A stretch of 35,054 bases of DNA from Candidatus Limivicinus sp. (lineage in GTDB: Bacteria > Bacillota > Clostridia > Oscillospirales > Oscillospiraceae), in the NCBI GenBank assembly GCA_029264685.1, contig JARHZW010000098.1, positions 1 to 35,054 of the forward strand, written 5' to 3'. Shown here piece after piece: positions 25,571-35,054 of this stretch (positions within the stretch are counted from its first letter, which is position 1; each line of letters opens with the position of its first letter). A model generated the notes under the pieces. It had not been told where the DNA came from and searched no databases. It saw only the letters and a program-made list of their open reading frames with translations. The position numbers and the translations under genes were made by a program.

Positions 25571-27565
25571 ATGGCCATTTTAAAAATGAAGAGACTCCGG
25601 CTGGTGAGTGTTCGCTCTCGCAAAGATGAGCTACTGCGTGAACTTCAAAAGCACGGCTGTGTTGAGTTCTCCGAGATAGGGGATGAAATTCAGGGTTCGG
25701 AAGTGGAAAGCATCCTGACCCGTGAGGAAAGCAAGGTTATGGCTGTAAGAGCAAAGCACAACACCCTGACCAATGCTATCTCCCTTCTCAACAAATACGC
25801 ACCGGCCAAAAGCAAGCTCCTGTCCGCAGCACCTGAGGTTGACGCCGAAGAACTTCTTTCGGAAAGCGGCCTTAATGCGGCTCTTGCCGTTGCAGAGCGG
25901 ATCGCTGACGCTGACGATAAAATCAAGCGCCTGAGCGCTGAGGAAAGCCGTCAGCGGGGAATAATTGAGTCCCTTGAACCATGGCTCAATCTGGAGCTCT
26001 CTCTTGACACCGAGGGAACGGAACGTACAAGTATTATAATGGGTTCCATTCCCGCAAAAGCAAAGCTTTCCGATGTGGAGAGCGCCCTGAGCGAAGCTTC
26101 CGAGGAAGCGGAACTCTTTACGGTCTCCAAAGACAAAAACCAGAATTATGTACTCGTTGTCTGTATAAAAGAAGCCCTTACAGCAGTTCAGGAATGCCTC
26201 AGAGGCTTTAACTTCAATGCCGTATCATTCAGCGGTATGCAGGGAAGCGCCAGAGAATGCATTCTTCGTGCCAATGAGGCTCTCAAAGAGCTGGCAGGCG
26301 AAAAAGCTGCCTGTGCAGAGCAGATAAGGAGCGAAACAGTCCACCGTGAAGCCCTTAAAATGGCCGCCGACAGAATGAGCACTCTGACGGCTCTTGCAGA
26401 AGCCGAGGATAAGCTCTACGGCACTGAGACAGTGGTCATGATGGAGGGCTGGGTACCGGAGGAGAAGGAAAAAGAGGTTGTGGAAATATTCGACAGCTAT
26501 GACTGTGCATGGGAAACCAGAGAACCCCGTGAGGACGAATATCCCACGGTTCCTGTCAAGCTGAAGAATAATGCCGTTACAAACTCTCTTAACATGGTTA
26601 CCAATATGTATTCCCTTCCGGCATACGGCACCGTGGACGCAAACCCGCTTATGGCTCCGTTCTTTATCCTGTTCTACGGTCTTATGATGGCTGATATGGG
26701 CTACGGTATTATTATGATTGCGGCGGCGCTTGTTGCCATGGCTAAAATAAAGCCGAGAGGCGGCACTCAGGCCTTCTGCCAGCTGCTGCTGTACTCAGGT
26801 ATTGCCACCTTCGTAATGGGCGCACTTACGGGCGGTTTGTTCGGTGATGCTCCCTACCGTATAGTACATATGATAAATCCCCAAAGCACATGGGAAGGTC
26901 TGCCCTATCTCTTCAGCCCTGTTAACGACAGCGAACTGGTGCTTTACGGTGCCATGGTACTTGGCGTTATTCACCTGAACTTCGGTATGATCATTTCTTT
27001 CGTGCAAAAGAAAAAGAACGGAAATCTTATGGACGGTATTTTTGAGGAAGGCCCTCTGTGGGTTATCCTTGTGGGCGGTGTGCTGCTTGCCCTTGGCATG
27101 ATGGAGATAGTTCCTGCTTTGGCACTTCCCGGTAAAATCGTCCTTATCGTCGGTCTTGTTCTGCTGCTCTTCGGTGCCGGCCGGCATTCAAAGGGTATCT
27201 TCGGCAAGATAGGCGCAGCCTTCGGATGCATCTACAACACTGCTACAGGCTGGTTCGGTGATATTCTGAGCTACTCCCGTATTATGGCCCTTATGCTGGC
27301 CGGCGGAGTGGTGGCTCAGGTCTTTAATACCATCGCAGTTATGCCTGCGGAAAGCAGCGGACTTAATGTAGGCACCGTGCTGGCGTTCCTTTTCATCTTC
27401 CTTGTAGGTCACGCCCTTAACTTCGGTCTTAACCTTCTGGGCTGCTTCGTCCATGACCTGAGACTTCAGTGTCTGGAGTTCTTCGGAAAGTTCTATACCG
27501 ACGGCGGCAAACCCTTTAAACCTCTGGAAGTCAGAAGCAAATATGTCAGAGCTAAAGAGAACTGA
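25571..27565 (+). CDS. V/A-type ATP synthase subunit I (a-subunit)
   Basis: N-terminal cytosolic region and multi-TM C-terminal domain: NPLMAPFFILFYGLMMADMGYGIIM, WFGDILSYSRIMALMLAGGVVAQVFN, GHALNFGLNLLGCFVHDLRLQCLEFFGKFY. Confidence 0.95.
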   Translation: MAILKMKRLRLVSVRSRKDELLRELQKHGCVEFSEIGDEIQGSEVESILTREESKVMAVRAKHNTLTNAISLLNKYAPAKSKLLSAAPEVDAEELLSESGLNAALAVAERIADADDKIKRLSAEESRQRGIIESLEPWLNLELSLDTEGTERTSIIMGSIPAKAKLSDVESALSEASEEAELFTVSKDKNQNYVLVVCIKEALTAVQECLRGFNFNAVSFSGMQGSARECILRANEALKELAGEKAACAEQIRSETVHREALKMAADRMSTLTALAEAEDKLYGTETVVMMEGWVPEEKEKEVVEIFDSYDCAWETREPREDEYPTVPVKLKNNAVTNSLNMVTNMYSLPAYGTVDANPLMAPFFILFYGLMMADMGYGIIMIAAALVAMAKIKPRGGTQAFCQLLLYSGIATFVMGALTGGLFGDAPYRIVHMINPQSTWEGLPYLFSPVNDSELVLYGAMVLGVIHLNFGMIISFVQKKKNGNLMDGIFEEGPLWVILVGGVLLALGMMEIVPALALPGKIVLIVGLVLLLFGAGRHSKGIFGKIGAAFGCIYNTATGWFGDILSYSRIMALMLAGGVVAQVFNTIAVMPAESSGLNVGTVLAFLFIFLVGHALNFGLNLLGCFVHDLRLQCLEFFGKFYTDGGKPFKPLEVRSKYVRAKEN

Positions 27566-27571
27566 CATTAA

Positions 27572-28087
<516 letters not shown>

Positions 28088-28116
28088 TTTAAAAAACTTT
28101 TTTGACAGGAGATACT

Positions 28117-28689
28117 ATGAAAGGCACTGAAAAAATAGTTGCGCATATCCAGGCCGATGCAAAGGCAAAGGCCGATGCAATACTCGCTCAGGCTGAGCAG
28201 CAGTGCGCGAGTATCCGCGAGGATTATGACAAGAAGGCCAAAGACGTTTACAGCGAAAAAATTCGTGTAGGCGTAAAGGATTGTCAGGACAAGGTTGACA
28301 GCATGGAGCGTATTGCCCGCATGGAAGCCAAAAAGAGTATTCTGGCTTTAAAGCAGGAGATGGTCTCCAGAAGCTTTGATCTGGCTGTGCAGAAAATCGC
28401 TGCACTTCCCGAGGAACGCTATGTAGCTTTTCTTGCAAAGCTTGCAAAGGACGCCTCCGTCACAGGTGACGAGGAAATAGTTCTCAACGCCAGAGACAGA
28501 GCGGCCATAGGCGAGAAGCTTGTTGACGCTTTAGGCGGAAAGCTTCGTCTTGCCGACAGCACCGGCGATTTTGCCGGCGGCCTTATCCTCCGCAGAGGCA
28601 GCATTGAAGTCAACTGCACCGTTGAGCTTCTGGTTGAACTTTGCAGAAGCGAGATGTCCTCTGAAATCGCGGGCGTTCTCTTTGAATAA
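28117..28689 (+). CDS. V/A-type ATP synthase subunit E
   Basis: N-terminal coiled coil, C-terminal GGLILRRGSIEVNCTVELLVELCRSEMSSEIAGVLF; operon position. Confidence 0.92.
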   Translation: MKGTEKIVAHIQADAKAKADAILAQAEQQCASIREDYDKKAKDVYSEKIRVGVKDCQDKVDSMERIARMEAKKSILALKQEMVSRSFDLAVQKIAALPEERYVAFLAKLAKDASVTGDEEIVLNARDRAAIGEKLVDALGGKLRLADSTGDFAGGLILRRGSIEVNCTVELLVELCRSEMSSEIAGVLFE

Positions 28690-28724
28690 GCGCACAAATT
28701 ATCCCGAGACAGGGAGGGAAAAAA

Positions 28725-29717
28725 TTGTCTAATAAAAAAGAAGCTTATCTGTGCCTGTCCGCAATGCTGCGGGCGAGGGAGCCTAAACTTCTCAATAACG
28801 ACAGAGCCCAGCGTATGCTGGATGCCGGTAGTTTTGAGGAAGCCGCAAAGCTCCTTACCGACTGCGGCTATGCAGATATGTCCCAGATGAGTGCAAAGGA
28901 AATTGAAGCAGAGTTGGCGGGCCACCGCCGGAGCGTTTTCAATGAGCTTTTGGAGCTCTCTCCCGACAGAGAACTGGTGGACGTTTTCAGAATGAAATAT
29001 GACTACCACAATCTGAAAGCTATTATAAAGGCAGAGGCCATGGGGCTTTCGGCAGAGTCCATTTTGAGCGATTCCGGCAGGTTTGAGCCTGACGAACTCC
29101 TTGGTATTTATAATGAAGAGCGGTTTACGGAGCTTCCTCAGATCCCTGCTCAGGCTGTGCAGGAGGCAAAAAGCACCCTTGCACGCACAGGAAATCCACA
29201 GCTTGCGGATTTTGTCCTGGACAAGGCCTACTTTGCAGAGCTGAAGGCAACTGCGAAGTCTGTCGGCAGTTCTTTCCTTGAGGGTTATGCCGAGATTCTG
29301 ATCGACAGCGCAAACCTCAAGAGCGCCGTCAGAACCATCCGCATGGGTAAGGATGCAGACTTCCTGAGAGAGGTACTCATACCCGGCGGAAGAGTGGGAG
29401 TTGACAGAATTGTGGCAGCAGGTGACGGTGACGGAATTGCCGCATTGTTTGCCCATTCCGGCCTTGATAAGGCCGCAGCTCTGGGCGCTGAAGCTGCAAA
29501 CGGCGGGTCTATGACAGAATTCGAGCTTTGCTGCGACAACGCCGTAAACACTTATCTCAAGGGTGCAAAGCTTATAAGCTACGGTGCGGAGACTGTTGTC
29601 TCCTACCTTGCCGCAGTTGAGAGCGAGATCACCGCTGTGAGAATGATCCTTACGGGCAGACTTTCCGGCATAGAGCCGAAAGTTATCCGTGAAAGGCTGC
29701 GTGATCTGTATGCTTAA
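28725..29717 (+). CDS. V/A-type ATP synthase subunit C/d (TTG start)
   Basis: LLNNDRAQRMLDAGSFEEAAKLLTDCGY, DVFRMKYDYHNLKAIIKAE; RBS gggagg before ttg. Confidence 0.92.
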   Translation: MSNKKEAYLCLSAMLRAREPKLLNNDRAQRMLDAGSFEEAAKLLTDCGYADMSQMSAKEIEAELAGHRRSVFNELLELSPDRELVDVFRMKYDYHNLKAIIKAEAMGLSAESILSDSGRFEPDELLGIYNEERFTELPQIPAQAVQEAKSTLARTGNPQLADFVLDKAYFAELKATAKSVGSSFLEGYAEILIDSANLKSAVRTIRMGKDADFLREVLIPGGRVGVDRIVAAGDGDGIAALFAHSGLDKAAALGAEAANGGSMTEFELCCDNAVNTYLKGAKLISYGAETVVSYLAAVESEITAVRMILTGRLSGIEPKVIRERLRDLYA

Positions 29718-30030
29718 AATTGCTGTTATAGGCGGAAGAGAAACCGTTATGGGCTTTAAAGCTCTGGGACTTGAGACTTATCCCGTGGTGGATGCAGGTG
29801 AGGCTTCCCGCACTCTCCGCAGGCTTACCCATGACAATGACGATTATGCAATAATCTACATTGAGGAAAACCTTGCGGTGCAGCTCCAGCACGAGATTGA
29901 CAAATTTAAGGACAGACCCACTCCGGCTATAATCCTTATTCCCGGACGAGAGGGTTCCATAGGACTTGGACAGTCGGCATTGAAGGCCGCTGTCGAGCGT
30001 GCCGTTGGCACGAACATACTGGGCGACTGA
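29710..30030 (+). CDS. V/A-type ATP synthase subunit F
   Basis: MLKIAVIGGRETVMGFKALGLETYPV...IIYIEENLAVQLQHEIDKF...IILIPGREGSIGLG; overlaps the stop of subunit C (atgcttaa). Confidence 0.94.
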   Translation: MLKIAVIGGRETVMGFKALGLETYPVVDAGEASRTLRRLTHDNDDYAIIYIEENLAVQLQHEIDKFKDRPTPAIILIPGREGSIGLGQSALKAAVERAVGTNILGD

Positions 30031-30086
30031 GAATAACTTTCTTTAGCCCCCCAGTTCCTTCAATTACAAATAAGGAAGGTATGTAA

Positions 30087-31856
30087 ATGAGCGGAACTAT
30101 AACCAAAGTATCCGGACCGCTTGTAGTCGCAGAGGGACTTGCAGACGCCAACGTTTCCGACGTTGTCCGTGTGGGTTCCCAGAGACTTATAGGCGAGATC
30201 CTTAATATGACCGGCGACAAGGCTTCAATTCAGGTCTATGAAGAGACCTCCGGCCTTGGCCCCGGCGCAAATGTTGAAACCACCGGTATGCCCATGAGCG
30301 TTGAGCTGGGACCCGGTATGCTGGACAATATCTATGATGGTATTCAGCGTCCTCTGCCCGAGATGCGTGCCCTTTCCGGCGACTGCATTACCAGAGGCAC
30401 AGATGTACCTGCCCTTAACAGAGAAAAGAAATGGGACTTCGTTCCCGTTGCAAAGCCCGGCGACAAGGTAGTTCCCGGCGATGTTCTGGGTACAGTTCAG
30501 GAGACCAGCGCAATCCTCCACAAGATCATGGTTCCCCGTGGAGTTTCCGGCGAGGTGGTGAGCGTGGAGAGCGGCGAGCATGTTGTTACTGACACTATCG
30601 CTGTTATCAGAGACGAAAAAGGCGTGGAAAGAAAGCTGGACATGATTCAGCGCTGGCCCGTCCGTATTGCAAGACCTTATGCAAGAAAGTACGTTCCTGC
30701 CCGCCCCATGAACTCCGGACAGCGTATCATTGATACAATGTTCCCCATCGCAAAGGGCGGCACTGCTGCCGTTCCCGGTCCTTTCGGCTCCGGTAAGACC
30801 GTTGTTCAGCACCAGCTGGCCAAGTGGTCCGACGTGGATATTGTTATTTACATCGGCTGCGGCGAGCGTGGAAACGAAATGACCGACGTTCTGATGGAGT
30901 TCCCCGAACTGAAGGACCCCCGCAACGGCGAGCCTCTTATGAAGCGTACCGTGCTTATCGCCAACACTTCCGATATGCCTGTTGCAGCTCGTGAAGCCTC
31001 TATATACACCGGTATCACAATAGCCGAGTACTTCCGTGATATGGGCTATGACGTGGCTGTTCTTGCAGACTCCACTTCCCGCTGGGCCGAGGCTCTGCGT
31101 GAAATGTCAGGTCGTCTGGAAGAAATGCCCGGTGAAGAGGGCTACCCTGCATATCTGGCATCCCGTCTGGCTCAGTTCTATGAAAGAGCCGGCGTTGTGG
31201 AATGCCTTGGCTCCGATGAGCGCCGTGGTTCTGTTACTGCAATCGGTGCCGTTTCCCCTCCGGGCGGTGATATTTCCGAGCCTGTTTCTCAGGCTACAAT
31301 GCGTATAGTTAAGGTTTTCTGGGCTCTTGACTCCAGCCTTGCCTATGCCCGTCACTTCCCTGCAATCAACTGGCTGACCTCCTATTCACTTTATGTTGAC
31401 ACTCTTCGTCCCTGGTACACCGAGCATTTCGGCGAGAGATACATGAAGAACCGTGAAAAGGCCATGCACATTCTTCAGGAAGAGAATGAACTTCAGGAAA
31501 TCGTCCGTCTGGTCGGACAGGATGCACTCAGCCCTGCCGACAGACTTACCATGGAGACTGCAAAGATGCTCCGTGAAGACTTCCTCCAGCAGAACGCATT
31601 TGTGGATGAGGACGCATATTCCTCCTACAAGAAGCAGTTCAGACTTCTCGACATGGTTCTGCAGTACGACGAGCTCTGCCGTGACGCTCTCCAGAAGGGC
31701 GCCAATATGAACGCTCTCTTCATCATAGACGCAAGAGAAAAGATAGGCCGTGCAAAGATGGCGGATCCTAACGGCTTTGACCCCGTTTACGACGAAATCG
31801 AGGCCCAGATGAAGAAGGAAATCGAGGCAGTCATTGCCGGAGGTGAAGACGAATGA
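30087..31856 (+). CDS. V/A-type ATP synthase catalytic subunit A
   Basis: [17 protein letters not shown] Walker [47 protein letters not shown]. Confidence 0.98.
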   Translation: MSGTITKVSGPLVVAEGLADANVSDVVRVGSQRLIGEILNMTGDKASIQVYEETSGLGPGANVETTGMPMSVELGPGMLDNIYDGIQRPLPEMRALSGDCITRGTDVPALNREKKWDFVPVAKPGDKVVPGDVLGTVQETSAILHKIMVPRGVSGEVVSVESGEHVVTDTIAVIRDEKGVERKLDMIQRWPVRIARPYARKYVPARPMNSGQRIIDTMFPIAKGGTAAVPGPFGSGKTVVQHQLAKWSDVDIVIYIGCGERGNEMTDVLMEFPELKDPRNGEPLMKRTVLIANTSDMPVAAREASIYTGITIAEYFRDMGYDVAVLADSTSRWAEALREMSGRLEEMPGEEGYPAYLASRLAQFYERAGVVECLGSDERRGSVTAIGAVSPPGGDISEPVSQATMRIVKVFWALDSSLAYARHFPAINWLTSYSLYVDTLRPWYTEHFGERYMKNREKAMHILQEENELQEIVRLVGQDALSPADRLTMETAKMLREDFLQQNAFVDEDAYSSYKKQFRLLDMVLQYDELCRDALQKGANMNALFIIDAREKIGRAKMADPNGFDPVYDEIEAQMKKEIEAVIAGGEDE

Positions 31857-33226
31857 TTAAAGAGTATAAAACTATAAGAGAAATCGCCAGCCCTCTGATG
31901 GTCGTGGATAACGTTGAAGGCGTTACCTTCGATGAACTGGGCGAAATCGAGCTTCCCAACGGTGAAATCCGCCGCTGCAAAGTGCTTGAGGTTGAGGGCA
32001 ATAAAGCGGTTGTTCAGCTGTTCGAGTCCGCACAGGGAATTAACCTTGCAGAATCCAAGGTCCGTTTCCTCGGCCATCCTCAGCAGCTGGCAGTGTCCGA
32101 GGATATGCTTGGCCGTGTCTTCAACGGTATGGGTCAGCCCATAGACGGCGGCCCCGATATTCTTGCCGAAGACCACAAGGATATTAACGGTCTGCCGATG
32201 AATCCGGCCGCCCGTGCCTATCCTGCTGAGTTTATTCAGACCGGTGTTTCCACTATCGACGGCCTGAACACTCTGGTTCGTGGACAGAAGCTGCCTATAT
32301 TCTCCGGCTCCGGTTTGCCTCACGCCGCTCTTGCCGCTCAGATCGCAAGACAGGCAAAGGTTCTGGGTGATAACGAAACATTTGCGGTTGTATTTGCTGC
32401 AATCGGTATTACCTACGAGGAATCCGAGTACTTTATCAATGACTTCCGCCGTACCGGCGCCATTGACCGTACTGTGGTTTTCTCCAACCTTGCAAATGAC
32501 CCTGCTGTTGAGCGTATAGCCACTCCCCGTATGGCTCTTACCGCTGCCGAGTATCTGGCATTCGAGAAGGATATGCAGGTTCTGGTTATCCTTACCGATA
32601 TTACAAACTACGCCGAGGCTCTTCGTGAGGTCTCCGCAGCAAAGAAGGAAGTCCCCGGCCGCCGTGGCTATCCCGGCTACCTGTACACCGACCTTGCAAC
32701 CATGTATGAGCGTGCAGGCCGCCGTCAGGGCAAGAAGGGTTCTATCACCATGATCCCCATTCTGACCATGCCTGAGGACGACAAGACTCATCCCATTCCC
32801 GACCTTACCGGCTATATCACCGAGGGTCAGATTATCCTGAGCCGTGAACTGTTCCGTAAGGGCATTGTTCCTCCCGTGGATGTTCTGCCTTCTCTGAGCC
32901 GTCTTAAAGATAAGGGTATAGGCGAAGGCAAGACCCGTGAGGACCATGCCGGAACCATGAACCAGCTGTTTGCAGCTTATTCCCGTGGTAAGGATGCCAA
33001 GGAACTGATGACAATTCTGGGTGAGGCTGCCCTTTCTGACGACGACAAGCTTTTTGCAAAGTTTGCAGATGAGTTTGAAAAGCGCTATGTAAGCCAGGGC
33101 AACGACACCAACCGCTCCATTGAGGAAACTCTGAATATCGGCTGGGAGCTTTTAAGCATACTGCCCAAGCGTGAACTCAAGCGTATCAAGCCCGAGTTCA
33201 TCGAGAAGTACATGCCCAAGAAGTAA
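31853..33226 (+). CDS. V/A-type ATP synthase subunit B
   Basis: [77 protein letters not shown] overlap with subunit A. Confidence 0.98.
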   Translation: MIKEYKTIREIASPLMVVDNVEGVTFDELGEIELPNGEIRRCKVLEVEGNKAVVQLFESAQGINLAESKVRFLGHPQQLAVSEDMLGRVFNGMGQPIDGGPDILAEDHKDINGLPMNPAARAYPAEFIQTGVSTIDGLNTLVRGQKLPIFSGSGLPHAALAAQIARQAKVLGDNETFAVVFAAIGITYEESEYFINDFRRTGAIDRTVVFSNLANDPAVERIATPRMALTAAEYLAFEKDMQVLVILTDITNYAEALREVSAAKKEVPGRRGYPGYLYTDLATMYERAGRRQGKKGSITMIPILTMPEDDKTHPIPDLTGYITEGQIILSRELFRKGIVPPVDVLPSLSRLKDKGIGEGKTREDHAGTMNQLFAAYSRGKDAKELMTILGEAALSDDDKLFAKFADEFEKRYVSQGNDTNRSIEETLNIGWELLSILPKRELKRIKPEFIEKYMPKK

Positions 33227-33261
33227 ACCCTTTTATTACTAAATTACGGAGGTGATGCTTT

Positions 33262-33912
33262 TTGGCAGGTACTGCTATAACCCCAACCAGAATGGTTTTA
33301 AACCAGCTCAAGGGCAGACTGAAAACCGCCCGCAGAGGCCACAAGCTTTTAAAAGATAAGCGTGACGAGCTGATGCGCCAGTTTATGGATGTGGTAAAGC
33401 TGAATAAGCAGCTTCGTACCCGTGTTGAAGAGGGCCTTACCGGTGCGTTTGCTTCACTTCAGGTGGCAAGCGCCATTATGAGCCCCGAAATGCTGGAACA
33501 GGCGCTGCTGTACCCACGCCAGAGCGTGGAATTAGGGCTGACATATAAAAACATCATGAGCGTAAACGTACCTCAGTACAGTTTCCAGACCAAAAACAAC
33601 GACCCTACGGAAATTTATCCTTACGGTTTTGCTCAGACTTCCGGTGAGCTTGATGACGCACTGGAAAAAATGGCAAAGGTTTTTGAGGATATGCTGGAGC
33701 TGGCTCAGGTGGAGAAAACCATGCAGTTGCTGGCGGAAGAGATCGAAAAGACCCGCCGCCGTGTTAACGCACTGGAGTATGTCATGATTCCTGAGCTTAC
33801 AGAGAATATCAAGTATATCTCTATGAAGCTGGAAGAAAATGAAAATGCTACCAAGGTTCGTTTGCTGAAAGTCAAAGAAATGGTGCTTCAGGACGCCCAC
33901 AATTATAAATAA
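33262..33912 (+). CDS. V/A-type ATP synthase subunit D (TTG start)
   Basis: PTRMVLNQLKGRLKTARRGHKLLKDKRDELMRQF, RRRVNALEYVMIPELTENIKYISMKLEENE; strong RBS ggaggtgatg. Confidence 0.97.
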   Translation: MAGTAITPTRMVLNQLKGRLKTARRGHKLLKDKRDELMRQFMDVVKLNKQLRTRVEEGLTGAFASLQVASAIMSPEMLEQALLYPRQSVELGLTYKNIMSVNVPQYSFQTKNNDPTEIYPYGFAQTSGELDDALEKMAKVFEDMLELAQVEKTMQLLAEEIEKTRRRVNALEYVMIPELTENIKYISMKLEENENATKVRLLKVKEMVLQDAHNYK

Positions 33913-33930
33913 GCCAATAAGCTAACAAAA

Positions 33931-33956
33931 ATACCACCCAATCGGGTGGTATTTTT
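33931..33956 (+). terminator. Intrinsic terminator of the V-type ATPase operon
   Basis: ataccaccc-aatc-gggtggtat-tttttt. Confidence 0.92.
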
Positions 33957-34099
33957 TCAGCTTTTAGCCCCCTGCTTTCCTTGAAAAAACAGGTGGCTTT
34001 GACGGACAGACACGGAGCATGTCAAAGCGATATGCTTCGAGATGTCATTTCATGAATATTTGGTTTTATCTGCCTGCCTTCAACCAAAGTCAAAATGGC

Positions 34100-35054
34100 T
34101 TAATCCTGAGTAATGAACCCTCCGCCCAGAACCTTGTCTCCCTCATAAAGTACGGCCGACTGACCGGCGGCAGGAGCTCTTACAGGCTCATCACAGATGA
34201 TGGTCACGCTGTCCCCGTCAGGGTACACGGTGCAGGGAGGATTTTCCCACTTTGTATGCCGCACACGGACAGACGCCTTGACAGGCTCTGAGGGCTTATC
34301 CACAAGCCAGTTAAAGTCTCTGGCCTTGACTTCGGTCTTAAACAGCTCCTCCCAAAGGGCCAGCTGAATTTCATTCTTCTCAGGAACTATCTTTGAGATA
34401 TAAACCTTACGCTCGTTCAACAGGCCGCTTCTGCGCTGGCCTACAGTGTAGCAGTGTATGCCGTTATGAGTGCCCACCTTTTCACCGTGAAAGGTAAAGT
34501 CACCGGCTGGGGGCAATTCTACACGGTTTTTTAACCAGGATATATAATCTTTATCCGGTATAAAGCAAATTTCCATGCTGTCAGGCTTGTTTGCAACGGG
34601 AATTCCCATTTCTTCAGCCATGGCTCTTGTTTGCTTTTTACTAAAACCGCCCAGTGGCAGAATGAGTCTGTCAAGCTGTTCACGCTTTAGACGGCATAGC
34701 ATATAGCTCTGGTCATTATCAGGATGACCCTTATACAAAACGCCATTTTCACTCCGTGCGTAATGTCCTGTGGCGATATAATCTGCACCGATTTCATCTG
34801 CATAACTCAGAAGGGACTTGAATTTTACGGAAGGATTGCAGAGTATACAGGGGTTCGGGGTTTCTCCCCTCAAATAGCTGTCCGCAAAGGACGAACAGAC
34901 TTTTTCCTCAAGCTCGGCTTTAACATTCAGAACTTTGAGCGGAACGCCCATATTTTCGGCGGTGGAAACAGCTTCGTTTTTTGCCTCGTCATCGGTATTG
35001 TCAAGATAAAGACCGTAAACCTGATAGCCTGACTGTTTCAGCAGCAGGGCGGAC
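34100..35054 (-). CDS. mnmA: tRNA-specific 2-thiouridylase MnmA, 5' end truncated by window edge
   Basis: SALLLKQSGYQVYGLYLDNTDDEAK (beyond the track start, up to 35054), GETPNPCILCNPSVKFKSLL, ATGHYARSENG, GIPVANKPDSMEICFIPDKDY, GTHNGIHCYTVGQRRSG. Confidence 0.95.
   Translation of the reverse strand, partial: SALLLKQSGYQVYGLYLDNTDDEAKNEAVSTAENMGVPLKVLNVKAELEEKVCSSFADSYLRGETPNPCILCNPSVKFKSLLSYADEIGADYIATGHYARSENGVLYKGHPDNDQSYMLCRLKREQLDRLILPLGGFSKKQTRAMAEEMGIPVANKPDSMEICFIPDKDYISWLKNRVELPPAGDFTFHGEKVGTHNGIHCYTVGQRRSGLLNERKVYISKIVPEKNEIQLALWEELFKTEVKARDFNWLVDKPSEPVKASVRVRHTKWENPPCTVYPDGDSVTIICDEPVRAPAAGQSAVLYEGDKVLGGGFITQD

Noticed and set aside
28419-29456. 345-aa minus-strand ORF across subunits E and C
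   Set aside because: Antisense shadow of confidently identified V-ATPase genes; no RBS or domain.
31787-32947. 386-aa minus-strand ORF antisense to V-ATPase subunit B
   Set aside because: Overlaps a highly conserved gene; the translation has no recognisable domain and typical antisense composition.
34019-34291. 90-aa + strand ORF beyond the V-ATPase terminator
   Set aside because: Mostly antisense to the 3' end of mnmA; no RBS and no recognisable domain.

Overview
This window is a gene-dense chromosomal segment that looks like a clostridial (Oscillospiraceae/Ruminococcaceae-like, probably spore-forming) Firmicute. That placement is inferred from family content and was not tested. Recognisable genes: the end of a moeA-like gene followed by a MoeA/periplasmic-binding-domain fusion; an acyl-ACP thioesterase; a PutP-type Na+/solute symporter divergent from a LysR regulator; an NfnAB/GltA-type ferredoxin:NADP oxidoreductase pair; a SleB-like hydrolase-family lipoprotein; a DUF1810 protein; RNase Y; an orphan BlaI-type repressor; a ClpC-type unfoldase lacking the middle domain; a 56-aa 2[4Fe-4S] ferredoxin absent from the ORF track; a TrmN6-like methyltransferase; an AbrB-type regulator; YitT; an uncharacterised membrane protein; a YfcE-type phosphoesterase; a cluster of three uncharacterised small proteins; an MraY/WecA-family transferase; trpS; gltX; ypeB; a complete nine-gene V/A-type ATPase operon; and 5'-truncated mnmA. 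I saw no mobile element, CRISPR array, tRNA or rRNA. The best candidates for undescribed biology are the three-gene small-protein locus at 18662-19682, the ypeB Shine-Dalgarno site embedded in a terminator-like hairpin, the ClpC variant without an M-domain, the SleB-like protein with Lys at the presumed catalytic Glu, and the orphan BlaI with a dyad over its own promoter.
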